64,000 nucleotides of DNA, taken from NCBI RefSeq assembly GCF_017942225.1, contig NZ_JAGKSD010000012.1, forward strand, positions 1 through 64,000. The letters are read 5' to 3'. Origin of the DNA: Corynebacterium sp. Marseille-P3884 (GTDB lineage Bacteria > Actinomycetota > Actinomycetes > Mycobacteriales > Mycobacteriaceae). Positions 20,772 through 30,369 of this stretch are shown here, piece after piece; positions within the stretch are counted from its first letter, which is position 1; every line of letters starts with the position of its first letter. Made by a program: the position numbers and the translations under genes. The notes below the pieces were generated by a model. It worked only from the letters and a program-made list of their open reading frames with translations. It searched no databases and was not told where the DNA came from.

Positions 20772-21011
20772 AGAGAGTTCTTTAAGGCGTATCAACGATT
20801 CACTTTAGCCTTTCGGCAGCCCCGATACACAGTTTGGGGACCGCGCGGAGATGCACCCCACGCCAAAACGGGGGTCATCCGGGGGTATCCGGGCGCAAGG
20901 GGCGGGAAGGCGAAGGGGTAGCGCAGCCGGGCGCGACGGTGGCCGGGCGGCGGGAAGATCGCAGGTGCTAGAATCGTCACGTTGCTTTGAACCCCCGAAA
21001 GAGGAGACTTC

Positions 21012-21605
21012 ATGGATTTCACAGTCGGAGAAGTGGTCGTCTACCCGCACCACGGTGCGGCCCGTATCGCCGACATTGAAAAGCGTGAGATGGGCGGGGA
21101 GGAGCTCGACTTCCTGGTCCTGAATATCTTGCAGTCTGATCTTTCGGTGCGTGTGCCGGTGAAGAACGCGGAGCTGGTGGGTGTCCGCGACGTGGTGGGG
21201 GAAGATGGCCTGCGGAAGGTCTTCTCGGTGCTGCGTGAGACGGACGTGGAGGAGGCCGGCAACTGGTCCCGCCGCTACAAGGCGAACCAGGAGCGTTTGG
21301 CATCGGGCGATATCAATAAGGTCGCTGAGGTGGTGCGCGATCTGTGGCGCCGTGACCAGGGCAAGGGTTTGTCGGCGGGCGAGAAGCGCATGTTGGGCAA
21401 GGCGCGCCAGATCCTGGTGGGTGAGTTGGCGCTGGCTGAGCCGGTGGATGAGAAGAAGGCCGACGGCATGGAGAAGGAGATCCAGTCGGTGATTGCGCGG
21501 CATGTGGAGCAGGGGCTCGTCGATAAGCCGCGCGATGATTTCGATCCTGAGGATGACGTCGATTTGGACGACCTCAGCTTCGACGACGATGACAGCGAGG
21601 ACTAG
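21012..21605 (+). CDS. carD: CarD-family RNA polymerase-binding regulator
   Basis: Binds the RNA polymerase beta subunit and stabilises open promoter complexes, notably for rRNA. 197 residues, longer than the mycobacterial protein (about 162). The N-terminal RID/Tudor-like domain ([20 protein letters not shown]) and helical DNA-binding domain ([40 protein letters not shown]) are typical. The additional C-terminus is strongly acidic (repeated Asp). ATG 21012 follows GAGGAGAC. The 3' end overlaps ispD by 17 bases. A dispersed 11-mer lies at 21518-21528 in the Val-Asp-Lys frame. Confidence 0.95.
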   Translation: MDFTVGEVVVYPHHGAARIADIEKREMGGEELDFLVLNILQSDLSVRVPVKNAELVGVRDVVGEDGLRKVFSVLRETDVEEAGNWSRRYKANQERLASGDINKVAEVVRDLWRRDQGKGLSAGEKRMLGKARQILVGELALAEPVDEKKADGMEKEIQSVIARHVEQGLVDKPRDDFDPEDDVDLDDLSFDDDDSED

Positions 21606-22332
21606 CTCACCGGTTGTCGCGCTTGTCGCGGCCGCGGGGCGCGGCACGAGGCTCGGCGCGGAGATCCCGAAGGCGTATGTGCAGCTGCGCGGACGTTCGC
21701 TGCTCGAGCGTTCGGTCACGGCGATGGAAACGTCGGAGATCGTCGACCAGATCGGGGTGATTGTCAGCCCGGACATGGAGCCGCTCGCGCGCAGGCTGCT
21801 GCGCGGCCACGACGTGCAGTTCATCCACGGCGCGGGGGAGCGTGCGGATTCCGTGTGGGAAGGACTTAAAGCACTTTCGCTTATCGACGCCACCGTGCTC
21901 ATCCACGACGCCGCCCGCGCCCTGACCCCACCCGGAATGATCGCCCGCGTGGCACGCGCGGTTCTGGACGGGGCTCCGGCAGTCGTGCCAGTTGTGCCTG
22001 TCGCGGACACCATCAAGCGCGTTTCCGACGACGGTGCGACGGTTCTCGGCACGCCCGACCGCGCGACGCTGCGGGCTGTCCAGACGCCGCAGGGCTTCGA
22101 CCTAGCCACGTTGCGCGCCGCCAACGAGAAATACTTCGCGCAGGTCGGCTCGGCTGCGGCCGGTTTCACCGCCACAGACGACGCGAGCCTGATGGAGTGG
22201 TTCGGCGTCCCGGTGACGACGGTGCAGGGCGATCCGATGGCGTTCAAGATCACCACCCCGATCGACCTCGTGCTGGCCGAGCGCATCACGGAGGAGGCGG
22301 AGCCGACGGTCTTCGAGGTGCCGGGCAGCTAG
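21589..22332 (+). CDS. ispD: 2-C-methyl-D-erythritol 4-phosphate cytidylyltransferase
   Basis: Third step of the MEP isoprenoid pathway: CTP plus MEP gives CDP-ME. 247 residues. The nucleotide-binding loop [14 protein letters not shown] opens the protein, and [13 protein letters not shown] and the [15 protein letters not shown] motif follow. ATG 21589 lies within carD, an overlap of 17 bases that implies coupled translation. ispF follows 10 bases after the stop. A dispersed 11-mer lies at 21879-21889. Confidence 0.95.
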   Translation: MTARTSSPVVALVAAAGRGTRLGAEIPKAYVQLRGRSLLERSVTAMETSEIVDQIGVIVSPDMEPLARRLLRGHDVQFIHGAGERADSVWEGLKALSLIDATVLIHDAARALTPPGMIARVARAVLDGAPAVVPVVPVADTIKRVSDDGATVLGTPDRATLRAVQTPQGFDLATLRAANEKYFAQVGSAAAGFTATDDASLMEWFGVPVTTVQGDPMAFKITTPIDLVLAERITEEAEPTVFEVPGS

Positions 22333-22342
22333 TCTCGGGGCC

Positions 22343-22825
22343 ATGACTTCTTTGCGCGTCGGAACTGCGTTTGATGCCCACCAGATCGAGGAGGGCAAGC
22401 CGTGCTGGATCGCGGGCCTGCTCTTTAAGGACACACCGGGGTGCGAGGGGCACTCGGACGGCGATGTGGTGTCCCACGCGATCGTGGATGCGGTGCTGTC
22501 GGCAGCGGGGTTGGGGGATCTCGGGAGTTTCGTGGGGGTCGGGCGCCCGGAATACGCCGGGGTGACGGGGGCGCAGCTGCTTCAAGAACTGCGGGCCAAG
22601 CTCGACGCGGAGGGCGTCGAGGTGGTGAATGTGTCGGCTCAGCTGATCGCCCAGACCCCGAAGATGGGCCCGGTGCGCGAGGAAGCGGAGCGGGTGCTGT
22701 CGGAGGCGCTCGGCGCGCCGGTGTCGGTGAGTGCGACGACGACGGACCACATGGGTTTCACCGGTGCGGGGGAGGGACGGGCGGCGGTGGCGACGGCGCT
22801 GGTGGAACGAAAGTACCGACATTAA
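22343..22825 (+). CDS. ispF: 2-C-methyl-D-erythritol 2,4-cyclodiphosphate synthase
   Basis: Makes the cyclic diphosphate of the MEP pathway. 160 residues, usual size. Metal ligands in DAHQI (Asp, His) and the [15 protein letters not shown] segment are present, as is [14 protein letters not shown] near the C-terminus. The usual FPDTDP substrate loop is replaced by [12 protein letters not shown] remember a similar loop in C. glutamicum, so it is probably a lineage feature and not damage. Last gene of the carD-ispD-ispF unit. Confidence 0.94.
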   Translation: MTSLRVGTAFDAHQIEEGKPCWIAGLLFKDTPGCEGHSDGDVVSHAIVDAVLSAAGLGDLGSFVGVGRPEYAGVTGAQLLQELRAKLDAEGVEVVNVSAQLIAQTPKMGPVREEAERVLSEALGAPVSVSATTTDHMGFTGAGEGRAAVATALVERKYRH

Positions 22826-22890
22826 GAACTTAGGTCTCTTACTCCAATTTTCAGGTTCTATTCAGCGCATGACACGTTTACGTTTAAGTC

Positions 22891-24144
22891 ATGCGAAACT
22901 TGAAGACTTGGGGTCTGGCCGCCGCCACGGCGTTAGCTGTGGCGCACGCGCCGGTAGCGGCTGCTGTGCCGGCGATGCCGCAGGGATACCCGATTGAGAA
23001 CTTTGGCACGAAGTGCGGGGCCGGTGTGACCCCGGAATGGCGGTATGCAGAGACTGCGCGACGCTATCTCGCGGACGGCACTTTCCAGTTCACTAACCGC
23101 ACCGACCAGACCGTCCCGTATACCGCGACAGTGGAGACGGGAACGAACCACAAGATCGAAGCCAATTCGAAGGCGACGCTCCCGAACGGCTGGGACACCA
23201 CTGCGAAGACGGACATCGGTCTCAAAGAATCCAACGGCTGGATCGAGGGCGAGACTTTCGGTCCGATCAAGCTCGGCCCCGGCGAGTCGTTCCGTGTTGA
23301 TTACGGAGTGCTGGAGAAAGACTTCATCTCCATGTTCATTACCTGCGACGACGGTGTGCTCCAAAACGCTCCGGGTGCGAACGTCATCCGCGGCACCGGT
23401 CCGGCGGAGCGCTACGCGTTCGCGTACATCATCAAGGCGGACGGTTCTGTGTCCAATCTGGCGATGGAGATCCCGTCCCGGGCTGAAGGGGCGAATTCGA
23501 AGCCGGCGGGCGACACGTACACGGCGACGTCGGGGCCGAGCCTGGAGAAAATCGCCAGCGAACGCGATATGACCGTCAAGCCCGACGCCAGTTTCCGTCG
23601 CGATGCCGACTGGCCGACCGAGGGGCAGCCGGCGCGCAAGGGCGACATGTCGTATTACCCGTACGACATTGAGGCGGTCACGCCGACGTTCCGCAAGCCC
23701 GGCTATTCCCAGGACTTCCTGAACTGGTCGAAGGGCGACTACACCTTCCGGCCCGTGACCGATTACGTCGTCGGCGCCGAGAACAACCAGTACGTCAACT
23801 GGATGGGCGACAACGGCCGCCTCCCGGCCGGCTGGCTCACGTCTGTCGGAGCCGTCAAGCGGGCGTACATGCCGGTGGGCACCGAGCTGAAACCGATCGA
23901 CTTGAAGCCCGGCGAGCGCGTGCGCGTCGAATACGGGACCACGATGACTCGGATCAACTACCGGGAGATCTCTGCCGGCCGAGACGGCAAGTACTCCCGG
24001 ATCACGGCCCACCCGCAGTCCACCGCCCCGACCGGTTTCTGGGCGGAAGCCACGGTGACGGCCCCGGACGGCACCACAAGGACACTCGACGTCACCCCGG
24101 ACGAGTACCGGAATCTCCCTGTCCCCACCCAGTCCCACCTCTAA
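22891..24144 (+). CDS. secreted beta-rich protein, two-module member of a three-gene paralogous cluster
   Basis: 417 residues. Sec signal peptide (KTWGLAAATALAVAHAPVAAA). TACGTT (22879-22884) 6 bases before ATG suggests a leaderless mRNA. Residues about 38-165 align with the two following proteins: a first Cys (GTKCGAG), alternating polar/hydrophobic strands rich in Thr/Asn, then GPIKLGPGESFRVDYG and a second Cys (FITCDDG). The C-terminal half repeats the late part of this module (IDLKPGERVRVEYG) without cysteines, so the protein looks like a duplicated unit. I do not recognise the family. The strand pattern is reminiscent of beta-pore-forming (ETX/MTX2-like) proteins, which is only inference. 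Confidence 0.75.
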   Translation: MRNLKTWGLAAATALAVAHAPVAAAVPAMPQGYPIENFGTKCGAGVTPEWRYAETARRYLADGTFQFTNRTDQTVPYTATVETGTNHKIEANSKATLPNGWDTTAKTDIGLKESNGWIEGETFGPIKLGPGESFRVDYGVLEKDFISMFITCDDGVLQNAPGANVIRGTGPAERYAFAYIIKADGSVSNLAMEIPSRAEGANSKPAGDTYTATSGPSLEKIASERDMTVKPDASFRRDADWPTEGQPARKGDMSYYPYDIEAVTPTFRKPGYSQDFLNWSKGDYTFRPVTDYVVGAENNQYVNWMGDNGRLPAGWLTSVGAVKRAYMPVGTELKPIDLKPGERVRVEYGTTMTRINYREISAGRDGKYSRITAHPQSTAPTGFWAEATVTAPDGTTRTLDVTPDEYRNLPVPTQSHL

Positions 24145-24174
24145 TAAGAACTAGAACCAGAAAAGGAATCGACC

Positions 24175-24732
24175 ATGAAACGCATCATTGCCGCAGCCAC
24201 CGCTGTGACCCTCGCTTTCGCCCCTGCCGCCAACGCCCTCCCGCAGCGCAACTTCGACGCGGCCAACCCGACGACCATCGGCGAGCGCTGTGCCAACCCG
24301 GGCGACCGCGGCCAGACGGTCGAGATCGTCCGCAGCTACTTCGATGGCTCCGCCGGCACCTGGACGGTGTCCAACTACAACGACGAACCGCTGCCGCTGA
24401 CCCGCTCCATCAAGGAGACGAAGACCAAGACGTGGAACGTCAGCGCAGGTCTGAGCTTTGATGTTGCCAAGCTGATTCAGTTCACCTTCTCCACCAGCTA
24501 CACCACCGAGCAGTCCTACGAGGTCGGCGAGCAGGTCGGCCCGTACAACGTCGCGCCTGGCAAGACTGCCGTGATGCAGGCCGGCTGGATCGTCTCTGAT
24601 TTCGAGGGCCAGGAGACAGTGTGCGGCAGCGACAACACCTGGCAGGCCGCCGGCAACACGTTCACCGCGACGATGCCGAAGGAGCGCCACGTCCGCGTCA
24701 GCACCCGCGACAACATGGACTGGGGCGCCTAA
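24175..24732 (+). CDS. secreted beta-rich protein, paralogue 2 of cluster
   Basis: 185 residues. ATG 24175 with GAAAAGGAA upstream. Cleavable signal peptide (RIIAAATAVTLAFAPAANA-LP). The mature protein is one module: first Cys in GERCANPGD, Thr/Ser-rich strands (KTKTWNVSAGLSFDVAK, FTFSTSYTTEQSYEVGEQ), then VGPYNVAPGKTAVMQAGW and the second Cys (ETVCGSD). The two cysteines probably form a disulfide. The central 60 residues, alternating and Thr/Ser-rich, look like the strand-forming region of aerolysin-type proteins; unproven. The next gene starts directly after its stop codon. Confidence 0.75.
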   Translation: MKRIIAAATAVTLAFAPAANALPQRNFDAANPTTIGERCANPGDRGQTVEIVRSYFDGSAGTWTVSNYNDEPLPLTRSIKETKTKTWNVSAGLSFDVAKLIQFTFSTSYTTEQSYEVGEQVGPYNVAPGKTAVMQAGWIVSDFEGQETVCGSDNTWQAAGNTFTATMPKERHVRVSTRDNMDWGA

Positions 24733-25299
24733 ATGAGAAAATTCACCGCGACGCTGTTGTCGGCTGCTGTCGTTGTCGGTCTCGCGGCGCCGGCGCAGGC
24801 GGCGGCACCGGAATTCGAGCTTCCGCAGCGCTGGAACGACGACCTGGCTCCGGGATCCCACTGCGCAACCCCGGGGCAGACGGACACGTACGTGACGGCG
24901 ACGAGGCGCTGGTTCAAGCAGACCGACGCAGCCAGCGTCGCGAATTTCACGGAGGAGGCCGTCCCGGTTTCCCAGAACGTGAAGGAAAAGCGGGTGGAAA
25001 CCCTCGAGGTGTCGGGCACGTTCACGCCGAAGGGCGACCTGGTCAAAAATGTCTCCCGCGCGTACGGCTGGAAATACGTCCACGAGGCCAGTTGGACGCT
25101 CAACCAGAAGGTCGGTCCGTACACGTTGCCCGCCGGCACGCAGGGGCGCCTGGTGTGGGGATTCACCATGCTCGACGGCGACGCCCAAGATGTGAGGTGT
25201 TCGGAGGATCAGGTGTGGGAGGCCGTCGATAAGCGTTATGCGTTCAGCGTTCCTGAGGCGCGCTATGCGGAACTCAAGGTGGATTCCGCGGAACTGTAG
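24733..25299 (+). CDS. secreted beta-rich protein, paralogue 3 of cluster
   Basis: 188 residues; ATG directly follows the stop of the preceding gene, so translation is probably coupled. Signal peptide (RKFTATLLSAAVVVGLAAPAQA-AA). Same module: SHCATPGQ, strands (EKRVETLEVSGTFTPKGDL, SRAYGWKYVHEASWTLNQ), KVGPYTLPAGTQGRLVWGF, then DVRCSEDQ and VWEAVDKRY. The VGPYxLxxG segment and both Cys positions match paralogue 2. Together with its two neighbours it separates ispF from cysS, which lie closer together in C. glutamicum as I recall, so the cluster looks inserted. A dispersed 11-mer lies at 25224-25234. Confidence 0.75.
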   Translation: MRKFTATLLSAAVVVGLAAPAQAAAPEFELPQRWNDDLAPGSHCATPGQTDTYVTATRRWFKQTDAASVANFTEEAVPVSQNVKEKRVETLEVSGTFTPKGDLVKNVSRAYGWKYVHEASWTLNQKVGPYTLPAGTQGRLVWGFTMLDGDAQDVRCSEDQVWEAVDKRYAFSVPEARYAELKVDSAEL

Positions 25300-25308
25300 A
25301 CTGCGGTT

Positions 25309-26733
25309 GTGACTCAACGCATTTTCGACACCGCGACCCGCACTCTCCGCGATTTTGAGCCTGTCCGGAAGGGACATGTCTCGATGTACGTGTGCGGTGC
25401 GACGCCGCAGTCTTCGCCGCACATCGGGCACCTGCGGTCGGGCGTGGCGTTCGATATCGTGCGCCGTTGGTTCGAGGCGAACGGGCAGGATGTCGCGTTC
25501 GTGCGCAACGTGACGGATATCGACGACAAGATTCTCACCAAGGCCGCCGACAACGGCCGCCCGTGGTGGGAGTGGGTGTCCACGTACGAGCGCGAGTTCA
25601 CGCGCGCGTACAACACGCTGGGTGTGCTGCCGCCGAGCGTGGAGCCGCGCGCGACGGGGTTCGTGACGCAGATGGTCGACTACATGCAGCGCTTGATGGA
25701 CAACGGCTTCGCGTACGCGGCGGACGGTTCCGTCTACTTCGACGTCGCCGCGTGGGTCGCGGCGGAGGGGTCGGATTACGGTTCGCTGTCGGGCAACCGC
25801 GTCGAGGAGATGGAGCAGGGCGAGTCCGAGGTCCGCGGGAAGCGCGGTGCGCATGATTTCGCGTTGTGGAAAGCCGCGAAGCCGGGTGAGCCGAGCTGGC
25901 CGACGCCGTGGGGCGACGGGCGTCCGGGCTGGCATTTGGAGTGCTCGGCGATGTCCACCTGGTATCTCGGCGGGGAGTTCGATATTCACGGCGGCGGGCT
26001 CGACCTGCAGTTCCCGCACCACGAGAACGAGCAGGCGCAGTCCCACGCCGCGGGCGATGGCTTCGCGCGCTACTGGATGCACAACCACTGGGTGACCATG
26101 GCGGGCGAGAAGATGTCCAAGTCGCTGGGCAATGTGCTCAGCATCGACAACATGCTCGAAGACGTTCGCCCGGTCGAGTTGCGCTACTACCTCGGTTCCG
26201 CGCATTACCGCAGCGTGCTCGAGTATTCGCCGCCCGCTTTGCAGGAAGCGGCAGTCGCTTATCGACGAATCGAGGACCTCATCACCCGCACCTCCGCCAC
26301 CGGCCCCGTCGAGCTGGGGCAGTGGACCCCTGCTTTCGAGGCCGCAATGAACGAGGACTTCGGCGTGCCCAAGGCGTTGGCCGAAATCCACACCACTGTC
26401 CGCACCGCGAATAAGGCTCTGGCGGACGGTGACGCGGAGCGTGCGCGTGAGCTCGCTGGTTCCGTGCGCGCGATGACGGCGGTGCTAGGCGTCGACCCAG
26501 TCGAATGGACCTCGCGCGGCGGGGTCGGTGCTGGTGGCGAGGGCTCCGCCGATTCCGCCGGCGCGCAGGAAGCCCTCGATGTGCTTGTCCGTGCGGAGCT
26601 CGAGCGCCGCGCGCAGGCCCGCGCCGACAAGGATTGGGCCACCGCTGACGAGGTGCGCGACCGTCTCGCTGCCGCCGGCATTGAAGTGACCGACACCGCT
26701 GACGGTGCGACGTGGGAGCTGAAGGGAAAATAA
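25309..26733 (+). CDS. cysS: cysteinyl-tRNA synthetase
   Basis: Charges tRNA-Cys. 474 residues. Class I signatures: HIGH variant PHIGHLR (about 36-42), the zinc site around [18 protein letters not shown] and HHENEQAQ, and KMSKSLGN. Presence of an anticodon-binding tail and a C-terminal region ([18 protein letters not shown]) distinguishes it from MshC, the related mycothiol ligase. GTG 25309 follows TAGACT by 6 bases, so it may be leaderless and independent of the secreted-protein genes upstream. rlmB follows 3 bases after the stop. A dispersed 11-mer lies at 26257-26267. Confidence 0.96.
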   Translation: MTQRIFDTATRTLRDFEPVRKGHVSMYVCGATPQSSPHIGHLRSGVAFDIVRRWFEANGQDVAFVRNVTDIDDKILTKAADNGRPWWEWVSTYEREFTRAYNTLGVLPPSVEPRATGFVTQMVDYMQRLMDNGFAYAADGSVYFDVAAWVAAEGSDYGSLSGNRVEEMEQGESEVRGKRGAHDFALWKAAKPGEPSWPTPWGDGRPGWHLECSAMSTWYLGGEFDIHGGGLDLQFPHHENEQAQSHAAGDGFARYWMHNHWVTMAGEKMSKSLGNVLSIDNMLEDVRPVELRYYLGSAHYRSVLEYSPPALQEAAVAYRRIEDLITRTSATGPVELGQWTPAFEAAMNEDFGVPKALAEIHTTVRTANKALADGDAERARELAGSVRAMTAVLGVDPVEWTSRGGVGAGGEGSADSAGAQEALDVLVRAELERRAQARADKDWATADEVRDRLAAAGIEVTDTADGATWELKGK

Positions 26734-26736
26734 ATC

Positions 26737-27678
26737 ATGGCTAAGCCGTACGAACGTCCCGATAAGCAGAAGCGGAATAAGAAGGGCTCCACTAAGGGAT
26801 CGGGTGGTCAGCGCCGCCGCGGTCTCGCAGGAAAGGGTCCGACCCCGAAGGCCGAGGACCGCGTCTACCACTCCGCGCACAAGAAGAAGCTGGAGCGGCA
26901 GCGCCGCGACTCTGGCCGTCATGAGCGCGAGCAGGCGGACCTGGTGGTCGGCCGTAACCCGGTGATCGAGTGTCTGCAGGCAAAGGTGCCGGCGGAAGCG
27001 CTGATCGTGGCGCAGGGAACGGGCCACGACGACCGTCTCAGCGAAGCGGTCCTCATCGCGAATACCCGGCAGATCCCGGTGCACGAGGTGCCGCGCCGGG
27101 AGCTCGACACCATGACCGGCAACGGTCTGCACCAGGGCATCGGCCTGAAGATCCAGCCGTACAAGTACGCCGACGTTTTCGACCTCATCGCCGACGTGAA
27201 AGAGCGCAACCAGACCGGCATGTTCGTGGTGCTCGACAACATCACGGACCCGCGTAACCTCGGCGCGGTGATCCGCTCGACGGCGGCATTCGGTGGCCAC
27301 GGCGTCATCATTCCGGAGCGCCGTTCCGCGCAGGTCACAGGTGTCGCGTGGCGCACGTCGGCGGGCACCGCTGCGCGTTTGCCGGTCGCCCGCGCGACCA
27401 ATATCACGCGCACGATCAAGCAGTTCAAGGACAACGGCTACATGGTCGTCGGCTTGGACGCGGGCGGGGAGCACACCCTGGACACCTTTCACGCGGCGAC
27501 GGACCCGGTGGTCATCGTCGTGGGTTCCGAGGGCAAGGGCATTTCCCGGCTCGTGCGGGAGAATTGCGACGTCATCATGTCTATTCCCACCGAAGACTGG
27601 GTGGAGTCGCTTAACGCATCCGTCGCGGCAGGCGTCGTGCTCAGCGAGTTCGCGCGTCAGCGGCGCGTCGAGAGCTAA
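26737..27678 (+). CDS. rlmB: 23S rRNA (guanosine-2'-O-)-methyltransferase, SpoU/TrmH family
   Basis: Knotted methyltransferase that 2'-O-methylates a 23S rRNA guanosine. 313 residues. The first 60 residues are very basic (Lys/Arg-rich), probably for RNA contact, then the substrate-binding domain ([12 protein letters not shown]) and the SPOUT core: motif 1 [15 protein letters not shown], motif 2 [12 protein letters not shown] and motif 3 [20 protein letters not shown]. Cotranscribed with cysS, 3 bases apart. Its 3' end overlaps the convergent esterase gene by 4 bases. Confidence 0.94.
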   Translation: MAKPYERPDKQKRNKKGSTKGSGGQRRRGLAGKGPTPKAEDRVYHSAHKKKLERQRRDSGRHEREQADLVVGRNPVIECLQAKVPAEALIVAQGTGHDDRLSEAVLIANTRQIPVHEVPRRELDTMTGNGLHQGIGLKIQPYKYADVFDLIADVKERNQTGMFVVLDNITDPRNLGAVIRSTAAFGGHGVIIPERRSAQVTGVAWRTSAGTAARLPVARATNITRTIKQFKDNGYMVVGLDAGGEHTLDTFHAATDPVVIVVGSEGKGISRLVRENCDVIMSIPTEDWVESLNASVAAGVVLSEFARQRRVES

Positions 27679-28511
27679 AGCCCAAAGAACTTAACGACGA
27701 GCTCCGCCCCCACCACCTTGTCCGTTCCCGGCCCGATTTTCTCGTCGAGCTGCTTGGGACTCGGGACGAGGTGACCCATGCCCTCGATGGACCACAGCTC
27801 GACGCTCGCGGACCGCGCAGGCGAGCCGGGCACACCAGGACCGAAGCGGTCGACGCGCACACCCTCGCCTGACCCCGAGGTGTGGTGCGCCGGATTCAGC
27901 CCGTTGAGCTCGGCGAAAAAGCGCGCGGAATCAATGGCGGAGCGGGCAGTTCCGCGGTTGGCTTTGCCGATGCCGGAATGCCCGCCCTCGTACGGAACGA
28001 GCGGGTCAGCAGTGCCTTGAACGCACAGGACAGGCACGGGAACCCAGTCGGGAAGAAGCGCAGCCATCTCCGGCAGCAAGTTGTCGTCGGTGGGCCACGC
28101 GGAGCCGAAGCAGGCGATGCCGTCGAGCATGCCGGGGCGCTCGAGCGCGAGACGTTGAATCATCGCGCCGCCGTTGGAGAATCCGCACCCGATCACGGGG
28201 CCGCGGGAGGTGGGGAGGAGGGAGGAGAGGAAAGAGGAGTCGTCGATAAGCAATTGGCGTGCTTGTTCCTGGAAGCCGACTCGGTGGTCATTGAAATGCC
28301 GCTCGACGCCGTCCGGGTAGATGACGATGCACCCGCGGTCCGCCAGCGCGTCGAATGTGTTGCCCGTGAAGCGGCGCGCGACGCTGCCGGACTGGAGCGA
28401 GCCGTGCAGGAAGAGGATCACGGGTGCGTCGGGCGCGGGGTCGTCGGGAAGCACTTCGGTGAAGCGGCGCTGCATGCCGTCGTGCTCGGTGGTGCGGCGG
28501 TTCACAATCAC
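27675..28511 (-). CDS. alpha/beta-hydrolase, PHB depolymerase (LpqC-like) esterase
   Basis: 278 residues from GTG 28511, chosen because TACCCT (minus strand, 28524-28519) lies 7 bases upstream; later starts are possible. Features: [12 protein letters not shown], nucleophile elbow [10 protein letters not shown], acid [12 protein letters not shown] and His in EGMGHLVPS. No clear signal peptide, unlike secreted LpqC. It would hydrolyse an ester of unknown identity. It is divergent from ipsA, and the two -10 elements overlap in opposite orientation. Dispersed 11-mer at 28241-28251. Confidence 0.8.
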   Translation of the reverse strand: MIVNRRTTEHDGMQRRFTEVLPDDPAPDAPVILFLHGSLQSGSVARRFTGNTFDALADRGCIVIYPDGVERHFNDHRVGFQEQARQLLIDDSSFLSSLLPTSRGPVIGCGFSNGGAMIQRLALERPGMLDGIACFGSAWPTDDNLLPEMAALLPDWVPVPVLCVQGTADPLVPYEGGHSGIGKANRGTARSAIDSARFFAELNGLNPAHHTSGSGEGVRVDRFGPGVPGSPARSASVELWSIEGMGHLVPSPKQLDEKIGPGTDKVVGAELVVKFFGL

Positions 28512-28516
28512 GCTGT

Positions 28517-28524
28517 ATAGGGTA
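28517..28524. promoter_or_regulatory. overlapping divergent -10 elements, esterase and ipsA
   Basis: On the plus strand TAGGGT (28518-28523) lies 6 bases before ipsA ATG 28530. On the minus strand TACCCT (28524-28519) lies 7 bases before GTG 28511. Both fit the corynebacterial TANNNT -10 pattern. RNA polymerase cannot occupy both at once, so the genes may be mutually exclusive in transcription. Confidence 0.6.
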
Positions 28525-28529
28525 GTCAC

Positions 28530-29633
28530 ATGGCGCAAAGACGGGGCACGCTGGCATCGATCGCGGCGGAGGTGGGAGTGTCCCGCACGACCGTGTCGAA
28601 TGCGTACAACCACCCCGACCAGCTCTCGCCCGAGCTGCGCGAGCGCATTCTGGCGGCGGCTCGGGCGCGCGGCTACACAGGGCCGGACCCGACGGCGCGC
28701 AGCTTGCGCACACGCCAAGCGGGGGCTGTCGGAGTGATTCTCACGGAGCACCTCGCGTACGCGTTCGAGGACCAGGCATCGATCGACTTCCTCGCCGGTT
28801 TGAGCGAGAGTTCCGCGGGCGCGGGCAACGCGCTCACCCTCATCCCGCTCGGCCCCAGCCAAGGCACGGGCATCAGCCCACTTGTCGCGAGCGCGCTTGT
28901 CGACGCCTTCGTCGTCTACTCCGTCCCCCAATCCGAACCCCACCTGGATGCTGTCCTCGCCCGCGGCGTACCCGTCGTGGTGTGCGATCAGCCGTACCCG
29001 GCAGACGGCGGCGCGTATGTGGGCATCGACGATGCGGAGGCGATCAAGCCGGCGGCGCGTGCCCTGGTGGAGGCGGGGCACCGCCACGTCGGGATCGTGG
29101 GCAAGCGACTGTTTTGCGACGAGTCCCGCGAAGGCGCCGTCACCCCGGCCGAAGTCGCCGACGCGGACATGCACGTTCAGCGAGGCCGCATCCAGGGTGC
29201 GCTGGAGGTTTTCGCGGAAGCGGGGATCGGGGAAGTGCCCATCGTGACGCGTCATTTCAACGACCACGCCTCAGCCGTCGACGCCGCACGCTCGCTTTTC
29301 GACGCCTCCCCCCATCTCACCGCCGTCCTCTGCACCACCGACTCCATGGCCCTCGGCGTCCTGGACTACTGCGCTTCCGCTGGCCTGGACGTGCCGGGGG
29401 ATGTGTCTGTCACCGGTTTCGACGGCGTCGAGCAAGCCCTCGCCCGGGACCTGACCACGGTGGTGCAGCCCAATAAACAAAAGGGCGAGACCGTAGGGCG
29501 GGTACTCACCGAGCTGATTGAGGCCGCCGCGCAGGACTCTGGCCCGGCTGCGCAGACCCAACGTGGCCCGCAGGTTCTTCTCCCGACCGAATTCACGCCT
29601 GGGCGGACTGTCGCGCCGCCGCGAGAGCGGTGA
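28530..29633 (+). CDS. ipsA: LacI-family transcriptional regulator, probable IpsA (inositol-responsive)
   Basis: 367 residues. N-terminal LacI helix-turn-helix and hinge (TLASIAAEVGVSRTTVSNAY, then NHPDQLSPELRERILAAARARGY), followed by a periplasmic-binding-protein-like sensor domain. In C. glutamicum the LacI regulator next to otsB is IpsA, which senses myo-inositol and activates ino1 for mycothiol and phosphatidylinositol synthesis; the same neighbourhood here supports that name, though sequence identity was not measured. ATG 28530 appears leaderless. Its 3' end overlaps convergent otsB by 41 bases. Confidence 0.75.
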   Translation: MAQRRGTLASIAAEVGVSRTTVSNAYNHPDQLSPELRERILAAARARGYTGPDPTARSLRTRQAGAVGVILTEHLAYAFEDQASIDFLAGLSESSAGAGNALTLIPLGPSQGTGISPLVASALVDAFVVYSVPQSEPHLDAVLARGVPVVVCDQPYPADGGAYVGIDDAEAIKPAARALVEAGHRHVGIVGKRLFCDESREGAVTPAEVADADMHVQRGRIQGALEVFAEAGIGEVPIVTRHFNDHASAVDAARSLFDASPHLTAVLCTTDSMALGVLDYCASAGLDVPGDVSVTGFDGVEQALARDLTTVVQPNKQKGETVGRVLTELIEAAAQDSGPAAQTQRGPQVLLPTEFTPGRTVAPPRER

Positions 29634-30369
29634 GGAAGTTCGCGACCTCTGCAACCGAGCCGAGCTGGTAATTCGCGGCGGTGTCGTTGGGGCTGCTGGG
29701 GCGCTGGACTTTGATGCCGACGTCAGTGCCAGCAGTGTCGAGCACCGCGAGGGCGGTCTCGTCGGTCACGTCGTCGCCGGCGAAGAGAGTCGCAGCAAAG
29801 CGGGTCTTCTCGGCGGCGAGCCAGGTTCCTTTGGTGGTGTCGATGGCGGAGAATTCGACGACATTGTGTCCGGGGGTCACGGGGCGGCCGCCGGTGGGCA
29901 GGGCGAGGGCCTGTTGGAGAAGCGAAGCGGCGGTCTCAGGATCGGTTTCGGCGAGGGCGGCGACGTGAAGGACTCGTTGGTAGGGCTTGGATTCGACGAA
30001 GGGGGTGGGGTGGGCGTCGATAAGCTGCTCGAGTTCGGCCTGGATTGCGTCGAGGTACGCGCGGTCGTCGGCGCTGAGTGCGGGGCCACCGCTGGTGGGC
30101 TCGGCTCCATGCGAGCCGACGAGCGCGACGGGCGGGCCGAGCGGGCAGACGCGGCGCAGGCCGTCCAGGTGGCGGCCGGAGAGGATGGCGACGCTGGTGC
30201 CAGGCAGCCCCGCGAGCGTTTGCAGCGCGTCGATCGCACGCGGGTCCGGCGTGACGGCGTACGCGTCGGGGCGAAGTTCGCAGATGGTGCCGTCGAAATC
30301 CATGCAGATGAGCAGCGTTTCGGCGTGGGCGAGGTACGCGAGCGCGTCGTGCGGGTCGGGGAGCGTCAT
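29593..30369 (-). CDS. otsB: trehalose-6-phosphate phosphatase
   Basis: Dephosphorylates trehalose 6-phosphate. HAD-superfamily fold: nucleophile motif DFDGTI (MDFDGTICEL, about residue 23), motif II SGR (AILSGRHL) and the acidic motif GDDVTDETA. 258 residues. ATG 30369 overlaps the TGA of the upstream lipoprotein gene (ATGA), so otsA, the lipoprotein and otsB form one operon. Overlaps ipsA at its 3' end. Dispersed 11-mer at 30015-30025. Confidence 0.95.
   Translation of the reverse strand: MTLPDPHDALAYLAHAETLLICMDFDGTICELRPDAYAVTPDPRAIDALQTLAGLPGTSVAILSGRHLDGLRRVCPLGPPVALVGSHGAEPTSGGPALSADDRAYLDAIQAELEQLIDAHPTPFVESKPYQRVLHVAALAETDPETAASLLQQALALPTGGRPVTPGHNVVEFSAIDTTKGTWLAAEKTRFAATLFAGDDVTDETALAVLDTAGTDVGIKVQRPSSPNDTAANYQLGSVAEVANFLTALAAARQSAQA

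Noticed and set aside
22343..22825. ispF as damaged because the FPDTDP loop is missing
   Set aside because: Metal ligands and the C-terminal motif are intact, and I recall the same loop in C. glutamicum.
24151..26391. 746-codon antisense open frame over the secreted genes and cysS
   Set aside because: Shadow of real genes; low-complexity Arg/His composition and no motif.
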